Shown one piece after another: positions 41,952-49,741 of a stretch of 64,000 nucleotides of DNA. Numbering within the stretch: the first letter of the stretch is position 1; each line of letters begins with the position of its first letter. The notes under the pieces are model-generated. The model did no database searches, was not told the origin of the DNA, and saw only the letters and a list, made by a program, of their open reading frames with translations. Location: positions 1 through 64,000 of the forward strand of contig ONAS01000003.1 in NCBI GenBank assembly GCA_900315815.1, in the 5' to 3' direction. This DNA is from an uncultured Eubacteriales bacterium. GTDB lineage: Bacteria > Bacillota > Clostridia > Oscillospirales > Acutalibacteraceae. The translations under genes and the position numbers were made by a program.

Positions 41952-42500
41952 TTATAGACAGTCCTCATGACGATATGTGCTTATCCTTATTTTACCATAG
42001 GTACGCTCTCTGTCAAGAGTAAATTTGTAATATTTTTGTAATATTTTATCATTTAATGCACTTTCACAAATAATGACCCCGGATTTTTTCATTCTTTGTG
42101 CAATAAGAGGCAGGGCTTCCTGCAAGATCCCGGTAAGATAGGGCGGATCGAGGAAGGCGATGTCAAATACGCGGTCGGTGGTGCGCAGGTAGGAAAGGGA
42201 GTTCGCGGTGACGACCTGCGCAAATGGTTGCAGGTTTGTAACCTTGAGATTGCGCTCGATCACGGCGGCCGCCTTTTTGGAGCTGTCGAGGAACAGTGCG
42301 CTCCTCGCGCCGCGGGAGAGCGCCTCGATGCCCATCTGTCCGGAGCCCGCGAACACGTCGATGAAGTCGCGCCCCTCTATCTCGAATTGTATCGCGGAAA
42401 AGACCGCTTCCTTGACCTTGTCGGTGGTCGGGCGGACGACGTCGTCGCCCTTGAGTGTTTCCAGCACTCTGCCGCGTGCAGAGCCGGTGATCACGCGCAT
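41952..42500 (-). CDS. rsmD: 16S rRNA (guanine(966)-N2)-methyltransferase
   Basis: A 182-residue SAM-dependent methyltransferase. Seen: N-terminal RVITGSARGR, SAM site VFAGSGQMGIEALSRGA and the amino-methylase motif FLDPPY. It modifies G966 of 16S rRNA during ribosome assembly. ribosome site AAGGAGG before ATG 42500. The rsmD-coaD pair is conserved. A long imperfect palindrome (42522-42594) lies between it and uvrC. Confidence 0.95.
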   Translation of the reverse strand: MRVITGSARGRVLETLKGDDVVRPTTDKVKEAVFSAIQFEIEGRDFIDVFAGSGQMGIEALSRGARSALFLDSSKKAAAVIERNLKVTNLQPFAQVVTANSLSYLRTTDRVFDIAFLDPPYLTGILQEALPLIAQRMKKSGVIICESALNDKILQKYYKFTLDRERTYGKIRISTYRHEDCL

Positions 42501-42521
42501 AGGTAGTCCTCCTTGTCATCG

Positions 42522-42594
42522 GCTCCCTTTGGTAAAGGTGCGGTATTGTCCAAATCTTTTGATTTGGTATACAATACCCATACAAAGGAGAGCC
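42522..42594. repeat. Long imperfect palindrome between uvrC and rsmD
   Basis: The inner stem is GGTATTGT-CCAAATC (42542-42556) with GATTTGG-TAT-ACAATACC (42561-42578), loop TTTT. An outer stem GGCTCCCTTTG (42522-) pairs with CAAAGGAGAGCC (-42594) with a bulge. No T-run. Resembles a MITE-like or hairpin repeat. Confidence 0.65.
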
Positions 42595-42596
42595 TG

Positions 42597-44429
42597 TTAT
42601 TCCTCATGAAAATAGCGGTAGACGCTCACCGCCGCCGGGTGGGTCATGCCGGGCGCCTGCTCCAGCTCCTCGACCGTGGCGTGTGAGATATTCTTGATCG
42701 TGCGGAAGAAGCGCAGCAGCTCCCCGGCGCGTTTTTTGCCGATGCCCGGGATCTCCTCCAGCGTCGAGCCCAGCACCCTTTTTCGCTGCTGGCGGTTGAA
42801 GCCGATCGCGAAGCGATGCACCTCGTCCTGGATATTGGTGACAAAGGCGAACACCGCGCGGTTCGGGCGGATCGCGATCTCGCCGCTGTCGGACACGATG
42901 GCGCGTGTGCGGTGGCGGTCGTCCTTGACCATGCCGAACACCGGGATCGCAAGCCCCGACTGCCTGATGACGGGCAATACGGCGCCGACCTGTCCCTTGC
43001 CGCCGTCGAGCAGGATCAGATCGGGCAATCTGCCGAAGCCGCTGCTCTCGCCGTTCTCCTGCGCCTTTTTGTATTCCTCGACTCTGCGGGTCAGCACCTC
43101 GGCCATCGAGCCGTAGTCGTCCTGACCGGCAAAGGATCTGATCTTGAACTTGCGGTACGCGGATTTCAGCGGGCGGGCGTTCTCAAACACCACCATGCCC
43201 GCGACGTTGTCCTGACCCGCAAGGTTGCTGATATCGTAGCTCTCGATGTACGCGGGGATCTTCTCAAGCCCCAGAAGCGTCCGCAGCTCCTCCAGCACGC
43301 TGAGCTGTTTTCCCGTGACGCCGCGCTGCTGACCGAGCGCCTCAAAGGCGTTGGAGCGGCACATCTCCACCAGCTCCTTCTGTACCCCGCGCTGCGGAAC
43401 GGTCAGATACACGCGCCTGCCCTTCTTATCTGTGAGCCACTGCTCTGTGGTTTCGGGATCCTCGATCTCGCCGTCCAGCGCGATGCGGGCGGGGATCTCA
43501 TGGCGGAGAGTGTAGTAGCGCAAGAGGAACTGAGAGCGGAAATCCCGCTCGTCGTCCACGTCGTCGATCAGGAAATTCTCGGTATCGTACAGGCGGCTGT
43601 CGGCAAAGCGCAGAACGGTCGCAGAGCCCTTGTCGCCCTCTCTGACCACGGCGATGACGTCCAGCTCGTCGATACGGATATCCACGACCTTCTGCTTATC
43701 GCGCAGCTTCTTCATCGCGGCGATCTGGTCGCGCAGGCGTGCCGCGCGTTCAAAGTCCAGCGCGTCCGCGGCGGCGAGCATCCGCTCCTGCAGCAGCTTC
43801 ATCATGCTTGCGCTGTTGCCCGAGAGGAACTCCAGCGCCGATTCCACCCGCTCGTTGTAGTCGTCCGGCTTCACGCGTCCCGTGCAGGGCGCACAGCACT
43901 GCTTGATGTGGAAATTCAGGCAGGGACGCTGTTTGCCGAAGTCCTCCGGGAACCGCCGGCTGCAGGTCGGCAGTCCGAAGATCTTGTTCGCCTCCTCCAC
44001 AGAGGATTTGACGTACCAGCTGTTTTTGAACGGCCCGATGTAGCGCGCTCCGTCGTCCGCCTTCTGCAGGACGTAGCTGAGGCGGCGGTACGGCTCGTCC
44101 GTCACGCGGATATAGCTGTATCCCTTGTCGTCCTTGAGCAGGATGTTGTATTTCGGGGTATGCTGCTTGATCAGCGAGCATTCCAGTATCAGGCACTCGA
44201 ACTCGGAATCGGTGATGATGTAGGAGAAGTCGTCCACGTTGTCCACCATCCGCCGCACCTTTTCGGTGTGGTTGTTCTGAGAGCCGAAGTACTGGCTGAC
44301 GCGGTTTTTCAGCTTCTTCGCCTTGCCGATGTAGATGATCTCGCCCGCCTTGTTCTTCATGATATATACGCCCGGCTGCAGGGGAAGCGCCATCGCCTTT
44401 GCCCGCAGCTCCTTCATCTTCGGATTCAA
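42597..44429 (-). CDS. uvrC: Excinuclease ABC subunit C
   Basis: A 610-residue nucleotide-excision repair nuclease. The N-terminal GIY-YIG domain (PGVYIMKNKAGEIIYIGKA, near residue 19) makes the 3' cut. A UvrB-binding UVR region lies near 205-240, the RNase H-like domain (DLILLDGGKGQVGAV near 465) makes the 5' cut, and there are C-terminal helix-hairpin-helices (IPGIGKKRAGELL). A zinc-type Cys cluster appears near 175 (CSRRFPEDFGKQRPCLNFHIKQCCAPC region). Full length. Confidence 0.97.
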   Translation of the reverse strand: MNPKMKELRAKAMALPLQPGVYIMKNKAGEIIYIGKAKKLKNRVSQYFGSQNNHTEKVRRMVDNVDDFSYIITDSEFECLILECSLIKQHTPKYNILLKDDKGYSYIRVTDEPYRRLSYVLQKADDGARYIGPFKNSWYVKSSVEEANKIFGLPTCSRRFPEDFGKQRPCLNFHIKQCCAPCTGRVKPDDYNERVESALEFLSGNSASMMKLLQERMLAAADALDFERAARLRDQIAAMKKLRDKQKVVDIRIDELDVIAVVREGDKGSATVLRFADSRLYDTENFLIDDVDDERDFRSQFLLRYYTLRHEIPARIALDGEIEDPETTEQWLTDKKGRRVYLTVPQRGVQKELVEMCRSNAFEALGQQRGVTGKQLSVLEELRTLLGLEKIPAYIESYDISNLAGQDNVAGMVVFENARPLKSAYRKFKIRSFAGQDDYGSMAEVLTRRVEEYKKAQENGESSGFGRLPDLILLDGGKGQVGAVLPVIRQSGLAIPVFGMVKDDRHRTRAIVSDSGEIAIRPNRAVFAFVTNIQDEVHRFAIGFNRQQRKRVLGSTLEEIPGIGKKRAGELLRFFRTIKNISHATVEELEQAPGMTHPAAVSVYRYFHEE

Positions 44430-44507
44430 GCCCTCACCGCCCTTTCGTTACACCTTTTATGATACAATAAAATCGCGCCTGATTCAATAGAGAAATCCGG
44501 GCAAAGC

Positions 44508-44622
44508 AGGAAATCGCCTTCCGCGCATTTTGCACAGCCGTCTCCCGCCGCACGGCGGCAAGCCGGGAGGGCATACAGATCGTATTTGCTTTACTCAAAC
44601 GGGCAGCTTCCCGCAAAGAAAA
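44508..44622 (+). repeat. Dispersed 115-bp intergenic repeat, copy 2
   Basis: Aligns without large gaps to 23775-23889 in the same orientation. It lies between uvrC and the second HPr gene. Both copies end just before an A-run. Confidence 0.75.
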
Positions 44623-44658
44623 AAGGCGGACACACGTCCGCCTGTTTATCCCGTTGGA

Positions 44659-44922
44659 TTATTCCGCAAAGCCGGTGTTGATCAGCTCGACCAGACCCTC
44701 TACCGCATCGGTCTCGTCGGGACCGTCCGCAAAGATCTTCACGGTGGTGCCGCCGATGATGCCGAGCGACAGAACGCCGAGCAGGGACTTCGCGTTGACC
44801 TTTCTCTCATCCTTCTCTACCCAGATGGAGGACTTGTACTCGTTAGCCTTCTGAATGAAGAAAGTAGCCGGACGAGCATGCAGGCCTGCTTTGTTCTGAA
44901 CTAATACTTCCTTTACGTACAT
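44659..44922 (-). CDS. HPr phosphocarrier protein (general-type paralogue)
   Basis: An 87-residue HPr. H15 (AGLHARP) is the phospho-acceptor and S46 (NAKSLLGVLSLGI) the HPr-kinase site; the segment matches classical Gram-positive HPr better than the fru-operon copy. It is transcribed alone from a strong promoter (44978-45006), so it may be the housekeeping/catabolite-control HPr, while the 3009 copy serves the fructose system. A Crh-like regulator is excluded because H15 is present. Confidence 0.93.
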   Translation of the reverse strand: MYVKEVLVQNKAGLHARPATFFIQKANEYKSSIWVEKDERKVNAKSLLGVLSLGIIGGTTVKIFADGPDETDAVEGLVELINTGFAE

Positions 44923-44977
44923 ATGAATACCCTCTTTTTCTTATCAGAATAATAGATGAAATCTAAATTGCTTCCTT

Positions 44978-45006
44978 ATTATATCCTTGAAATCGCGGCA
45001 GGTCAA
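44978..45006 (-). promoter_or_regulatory. Promoter of the second HPr gene
   Basis: Minus-strand -35 TTGACC (45001-45006), 17-bp spacer and consensus -10 TATAAT (44978-44983), with a leader of about 50 nt. Confidence 0.8.
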
Positions 45007-45144
45007 CCGGTCGAAAACAATTTTGTTTTGATACATAACTGTCGAATTTCAAACAACTTTATTATTGTGCAAAATCACTAAGGTGTGGATAAATCTTTGT
45101 TTGGTGCGTACAAGAGCCGTCAAATTTATCGGCTGACCGGAAGA

Positions 45145-45909
45145 TTATCGGTCGGGATCGCCGGGCTTTTGTGCAATCTGACCGGAGATGATCTCCTCCG
45201 CCAGCGCACGCTCGCTGTCCGTCAGATCGGCTGTCCGGATCATGTCGGGACGCTTCCTCGCGGTCTCGATGACGCTCTGCTCACGCCGCCATTTTTCGAT
45301 GTTCGCGTGGTGACCGCTGAACAGCACCGCGGGGATCTCCTCCCCGCGCCACACCTGCGGCTTGGTATACTGGGGATACTCCAGCAGGCCGTCGTAGTGG
45401 CTCTCCAGCTCAAAGCACTCGTCGTCGGACAGCACGCCCTTCTGCAGCCGTGCCAGCGAATCGACAAGCACCAGCGCGGGCAGCTCGCCGCCGGTCAGGA
45501 CATAGTCGCCGATGCTGATCTCTTCATCCACATAGCGGTCAAGCACCCGCTGATCGACGCCCTCATAATGGCCGCACAGCACACAGATGCTGTCGTATGC
45601 GGACAGCTCGCGGAGCCGCTGCTGGGTCAGCGTCCTGCCCTTGGGAGACATATAGATGAAATGCGGCTTCTTTCCCAGCTCCCCGGCGATATGCTCAAAG
45701 CACAGGGCGATCGGCTCGGCAAGCATCAGCATGCCCATCCCGCCGCCGTAGGTGGTATCGTCCACGCGTCTGTGCTTATCGAGGGCAAAGTCCCTCAGCT
45801 GATGACAGCGGATATCGATCGCGCCCTTTTTCCGCGCCCTGCCGATGATGCTCTCGGAGAGGACGCTCTCGCACATCTCGTCGAACAGCGTGATGATATC
45901 AATCCTCAT
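45145..45909 (-). CDS. trmD: tRNA (guanine(37)-N1)-methyltransferase
   Basis: A 254-residue knotted SPOUT methyltransferase. Seen: MRIDIITLFDEM at the start, GGGMGMLMLAEPI near 57, LCGHYEGVDQRVLD near 112 and SIGDYVLTGGELPALVL near 132. It methylates G37 of tRNAs to prevent frameshifting. It overlaps rimM by 11 bp. The usual rplS partner is not behind it; the next gene is HPr. Confidence 0.97.
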   Translation of the reverse strand: MRIDIITLFDEMCESVLSESIIGRARKKGAIDIRCHQLRDFALDKHRRVDDTTYGGGMGMLMLAEPIALCFEHIAGELGKKPHFIYMSPKGRTLTQQRLRELSAYDSICVLCGHYEGVDQRVLDRYVDEEISIGDYVLTGGELPALVLVDSLARLQKGVLSDDECFELESHYDGLLEYPQYTKPQVWRGEEIPAVLFSGHHANIEKWRREQSVIETARKRPDMIRTADLTDSERALAEEIISGQIAQKPGDPDR

Positions 45910-46411
45910 CGTCGAACAGTCCTTTCATCGGGCGGATATACACCGCGCCGCCTTCGATATCCGGCCGGACGATGATATCGGGGATGACGGGGATATAAAA
46001 GAGCTTTTTGTCCGCTCCCTGCATCTCATAGACGTCGTTGGAGCCGGTCTTGAGGACGTCCCTGACGGTACCGTATACCTCGCCGGTATCGGCGTCGGTC
46101 ACCTTCAGCCCGATGATATCCTGCACGAAATGCGCGCCCTCTGCGAGGCGGACGTCGCCGCGGTCGATGTAGAGGATCTTCCCGCGCAGCTCGTCGGCCT
46201 TCTCGATGGAATCGACGCCCCTGACGGTCACCAGCGCGATGTTCTTGTGCGGACGGCAGGATACGGACAGCGCCGTTTTGCCCTCGTCCAGATACAGGGT
46301 CTTGAATTTTGACAGGAACGACGGTGAATCGCACCAGCATTCGACGCGCATCTCTCCGCGCACGCCGTGTGTGCCGACGATCCTGCCGGCCTCCAGATAT
46401 TGTTTGAGCAT
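45899..46411 (-). CDS. rimM: Ribosome maturation factor RimM
   Basis: A 170-residue 30S assembly factor. An N-terminal RimM domain (LEAGRIVGTHGVRGEMRV) is followed by a PRC-barrel (YGTVRDVLKTGSNDVYEM, FYIPVIPDIIV). ATG at 46411 is chosen: it fits the family start and has AGGTGAT upstream; a longer frame to 46483 has no support. Overlap with trmD indicates coupled translation. Confidence 0.95.
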   Translation of the reverse strand: MLKQYLEAGRIVGTHGVRGEMRVECWCDSPSFLSKFKTLYLDEGKTALSVSCRPHKNIALVTVRGVDSIEKADELRGKILYIDRGDVRLAEGAHFVQDIIGLKVTDADTGEVYGTVRDVLKTGSNDVYEMQGADKKLFYIPVIPDIIVRPDIEGGAVYIRPMKGLFDDED

Positions 46412-46432
46412 GGTATCACCTGTTATGACAAA

Positions 46433-46450
46433 CTCCCTCAGCCGAGGGAG
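46433..46450 (-). terminator. Hairpin after the AlgJ-like gene
   Basis: A 7-bp perfect stem (46433-46439 with 46444-46450), 4-nt loop, followed on the minus strand by AGTTTGTC. It shares flanks with the hairpin at 8714-8733. Confidence 0.55.
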
Positions 46451-46531
46451 TCGGATGGTTTTTGGTATGCGAAAATCCGGCAAAGCGAAGCTTGCTGTCC
46501 GCCGAAGCCGCTTTGGTACAGCGTCAGACGC

Positions 46532-47665
46532 TTATTCGATCAGACCGATATCCTGATCGGTCGCGAGGTTGTCGATGGAATAGAGGAACAGCACGCGGTC
46601 GACGCCCTCCCGCTCGATGATCGGCTGCATGGGCAGGGAGTAGTAGCGCATGTCCACCATGATGATCTCGGCAAAATGGTCGGCGAGGAACGGTACCAGC
46701 GAATGCGCGAAGCTGTCCTTGATGACCAGCAGCTTTTCATTGCTCGAAGCATGTTCATTCCTGATGACGGTATAGGGATGGTTGCCGTCGAGGAACACGG
46801 GGTACTTGTCGTCCTCGTCCAGATGACTGTAGAAGTACATATCCTTCTGCTCGACCGTATCGCCGTCGATGATGGTCACGTCGATGTCGTTCGCCTTGTT
46901 GTCCCAGACCTCCACGTCGTCGGGCGCGGTCAGCCAATAGCCGGAGGTCGAGTAGGTCGTGCCGTAAAAGCCCGGATAGGCGGTCTTTTCATAGGCGCTC
47001 TCGTCGTTCGGGGTGTAGCCCAGCACCTTGCCCAGCGCCTTGTACGCGGTATACGCGCCGTAGGTCGTCCAGTGATGGTCGGTGCGGTAGAACACCTGAT
47101 TGCCGTCCCTGTACGCGTCCAGCAGATCGCCGCGCACATCGACAAAGGAGGCTGTTCGGAAGGTATCCTTCATCTGCGCGAACGCCTCTTCGTCGTGGTA
47201 GGATTTGTGGAAGGCGGGCAGCTTGTCCTCACAGACATAGCCCGTGGACGGCGCGACCAGCACCGCGGTCGGCACGTTGAGCCATTCCTGCATATGCTGC
47301 GCGAACTCCTCGATGAAGCCCGTATTGCGCGACAGGTTGGTCATATCCTCGGGGTCGTTGATCAGATAGCCGTCCTTGCCGTTGTAGACGCCCTTTGCCC
47401 CGTTGTTGCCCAGCGCGTAGTTATAGTATGCCGCAAGCCCGACCCAGAAGTCACGCCCCGCGGTATGATCCTCGATGTATTTTTCAACGGAGCGCTCGAA
47501 CTCGCCGGAAAACAGCTTCGCCGCGCTCAGCTCGGGCGCCTTTTCCAGATAGCGCTTCTCGGAGGAGCTGTAATCCTTTTTCGGGAGCGCAAGAAACAGC
47601 ACCAGCATCACGCCGATGAACAGCACGAAGATGATCGCCGGCAGGCATTTGTATACCTTTTTCAA
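46532..47665 (-). CDS. DHHW/AlgJ-like O-acetylation protein
   Basis: A 377-residue protein with one N-terminal membrane anchor (about 8-28) and an SGNH/GDSL-like extracytoplasmic domain. The signature RTDHHWTTYGAY lies near residue 193, with a Ser in LLVIKDSFAHSLVPF near 315. Such proteins transfer acetyl groups to cell-surface polysaccharide together with an MBOAT partner, and the MBOAT gene lies 35 bp upstream. The acceptor polymer is unknown. Confidence 0.87.
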   Translation of the reverse strand: MKKVYKCLPAIIFVLFIGVMLVLFLALPKKDYSSSEKRYLEKAPELSAAKLFSGEFERSVEKYIEDHTAGRDFWVGLAAYYNYALGNNGAKGVYNGKDGYLINDPEDMTNLSRNTGFIEEFAQHMQEWLNVPTAVLVAPSTGYVCEDKLPAFHKSYHDEEAFAQMKDTFRTASFVDVRGDLLDAYRDGNQVFYRTDHHWTTYGAYTAYKALGKVLGYTPNDESAYEKTAYPGFYGTTYSTSGYWLTAPDDVEVWDNKANDIDVTIIDGDTVEQKDMYFYSHLDEDDKYPVFLDGNHPYTVIRNEHASSNEKLLVIKDSFAHSLVPFLADHFAEIIMVDMRYYSLPMQPIIEREGVDRVLFLYSIDNLATDQDIGLIE

Positions 47666-47700
47666 TTACAGTCCTCCTTTCTGACAAATGATGAACCGAC

Positions 47701-49113
47701 TCAGAATCGGAAATAGATGAACGGATTATAGCTGCCTGCCACCAGCAGGGCGGTGGAAGCCGCCATCACGACAGCACAGTAGATGCTCTGCAGTACCGGC
47801 GTCACGGGAGCGGTCCTGACCTTGCTGTACAGCTTCACGCCCAGCGGGGTGGACGCCAGAGCGGCGATCAGCAGCATCGGCAGATAGGACATGATCAGCG
47901 TCAGCGCGTCATTGCCGACGACGACGCCGCCGAAGTTGAACATCGAGGCGAAGAACGCGCCCATCGCGGGCATACCGCCCATATCCTCGGCAAAATAGAA
48001 GATGACCCAGCCGATGACGACAAAGAACAGCGCGTAGATATGCTGTATCGCGGCAGGCGCCTTATCCAGCCACTTCTTCAGCACGAGCTTTTCGATGACC
48101 AGCAGCAGCCCGAAGTACAGACCCCACAGGATGAAGTTGTACGACGCGCCGTGCCACAGTCCCGTCAGGAACCAGACGATCAGCAGGTTCAGGATCTGAC
48201 GCGGGAAGCCCTTGCGGTTGCCGCCCAGCGGGATATACACATATTCCCTGAACCACGTTCCCAGCGAGATATGCCATCTGCGCCAGAACTCGGTGATGCT
48301 CTTGGAAATATAGGGATAGTTGAAGTTTTTCAGGAATTCAAAGCCCAGCATATTGCCCAGACCGCACGCCATATCCGAGTAGCCGGAGAAGTCGAAATAG
48401 ATCTGGAACGAATACGCGATGATGCCGACCCATGAGCCCAGCCAGCCGTTGTCCTGACCGGTAGAAAGCATCGACTCCCACAGCGCGCCCATCTGGTTGG
48501 CGATCAGCACCTTCTTGGCAAGGCCGACGCAGAAGATGCACACGCCCCCGGTGAAATCGTCGAGGGTCTCGCGGCGGTGATCCAGCTGATAGGCGACGTC
48601 CTTATAGCGGACGATCGGGCCCGCGATCAGCTGAGGGAACAGCGATACGTAGGTGCCGAAGGTGATGATGTTCTTCTGGACCGGCGCCTCACGGCGATAG
48701 ACGTCGATGGAATAGGACATGGTCTGGAAGGTGTAGAAGCTGATGCCGATGGGCAGATCCGGCAGCTTCGGGATCGGGATATCGACGAACGGCAGGAGGT
48801 TGATGGTTTTCAGCACCATGCCGGAATACTTGAAGAAGCCCAGCATGCTCAGGTTGATGACCATCGAGGCGATCAGGAATCCCTTCGCCTTTTTGGGGGC
48901 GGACTCGCGGTACTTGTTGATGAACCAGCCGCAGGTATAGTCGACGACGGTGGAGATCACCATCAGCGAAACGTAGATCGGCTCTCCCCAGCCGTAGAAC
49001 ACAAGGTTGACGACAAAAAGAAGGAGATTGCGCCATTTTCGCGGACAGGCATAGTATGCCAGCAGAACGATCGGCAGATACATAAATAAGAATATCAGCG
49101 ATGAAAATACCAT
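47701..49113 (-). CDS. MBOAT family O-acyltransferase (AlgI-like)
   Basis: A 470-residue multi-pass membrane protein. Seen: FFPQLIAGPIVRYKDV-type start region, a hydrophobic loop around FYTFQTMSYSIDVYRRE near residue 118 and the catalytic histidine in WFLTGLWHGASYNFILWG near 315. It moves acetyl groups across the membrane for its DHHW partner. Pair layout matches DltB/AlgI systems. It has about eleven helices and is of typical length. Confidence 0.93.
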   Translation of the reverse strand: MVFSSLIFLFMYLPIVLLAYYACPRKWRNLLLFVVNLVFYGWGEPIYVSLMVISTVVDYTCGWFINKYRESAPKKAKGFLIASMVINLSMLGFFKYSGMVLKTINLLPFVDIPIPKLPDLPIGISFYTFQTMSYSIDVYRREAPVQKNIITFGTYVSLFPQLIAGPIVRYKDVAYQLDHRRETLDDFTGGVCIFCVGLAKKVLIANQMGALWESMLSTGQDNGWLGSWVGIIAYSFQIYFDFSGYSDMACGLGNMLGFEFLKNFNYPYISKSITEFWRRWHISLGTWFREYVYIPLGGNRKGFPRQILNLLIVWFLTGLWHGASYNFILWGLYFGLLLVIEKLVLKKWLDKAPAAIQHIYALFFVVIGWVIFYFAEDMGGMPAMGAFFASMFNFGGVVVGNDALTLIMSYLPMLLIAALASTPLGVKLYSKVRTAPVTPVLQSIYCAVVMAASTALLVAGSYNPFIYFRF

Positions 49114-49167
49114 AACACTCCTCCTTTCTCAATGGATGGATCGCGGGGACGGGTCATGCCCCGCAGA

Positions 49168-49578
49168 CTAGAACAGGATATTTTTCTTGAAATCCTCACC
49201 GCAGCGGGGACAGTGGATCTGCTGCATCCCGGTGCGCTTTTTCAGCCGCAGCTGCGCCTTGCAGTACGGACAGCGCAGATAGCGATGCGTTTTGAAGTCG
49301 CGGATCTTCATGTACTGGCGCTTGATGAAGTCGCCCGCGCCGCCGAAAATATCCATGAAGCGGCGGTTCTCGTACAGGCGTTTATTGATGTTCTTGGACA
49401 GCGCACGGAAGATCGCCACACCGAGCAGCAGCATGATGATGACGATCATGATGGAGCTGCGTGCAAACAGATTGATCAGATAAAGCACCGCTGTCACAGC
49501 AAGAATAAAGTTGTTGAGCTTATCGCTGCCGTATCTGTCCTGCATGAATTCAGCAAGACGGCCGAAAAAATTTCTCAT
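49168..49578 (-). CDS. Small membrane protein with C-terminal zinc ribbon
   Basis: A 136-residue protein. Two hydrophobic helices at about 28-60 are followed by a basic stretch and a zinc-ribbon of four cysteines (CPYCKAQLRL...IHCPRCGEDF). ATG at 49578 has GGGTGAT upstream. No known function; homologues are common in Clostridia. It is upstream of the O-acetylation pair and may be co-transcribed (54-bp gap). Confidence 0.8.
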   Translation of the reverse strand: MRNFFGRLAEFMQDRYGSDKLNNFILAVTAVLYLINLFARSSIMIVIIMLLLGVAIFRALSKNINKRLYENRRFMDIFGGAGDFIKRQYMKIRDFKTHRYLRCPYCKAQLRLKKRTGMQQIHCPRCGEDFKKNILF

Positions 49579-49653
49579 AGTTATCACCCGATTTAACCTA
49601 TATGATACCATACGGGTCAGAAAGATTCAAGAAAATATTTCCGTTCATATATT

Positions 49654-49682
49654 GAAACTTGCCGAAAAAGGCGTTATAATTT
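49654..49682 (+). promoter_or_regulatory. Promoter of the CLC gene
   Basis: -35 TTGAAA (49654-49659), 17-bp spacer and consensus -10 TATAAT (49677-49682). Confidence 0.78.
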
Positions 49683-49696
49683 TATGCATATTGACT

Positions 49697-49728
49697 CAGC
49701 CTTGCGATCACAAAACTGCGGCTGAGGA
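49697..49728 (+). promoter_or_regulatory. Leader hairpin before the CLC gene
   Basis: CTCAGCC (49697-49703) pairs with GGCTGAG (49722-49728), ending 13 bp before the ATG and next to the ribosome site. It is compatible with translational control. I could not match it to the fluoride riboswitch consensus. Confidence 0.5.
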
Positions 49729-49741
49729 TACAGGGGTCATC

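Noticed and set aside
42816..44462. A 548-codon open frame opposite uvrC
   Set aside because: uvrC has all domains on the minus strand; the opposite frame is a shadow.
44659..44922. Crh-type regulatory HPr without phospho-histidine
   Set aside because: H15 is present in AGLHARP, so it is a true HPr.
49683..49741. Fluoride riboswitch before the CLC gene
   Set aside because: The conserved GGNGAUGG and pseudoknot segments cannot be found in the leader.
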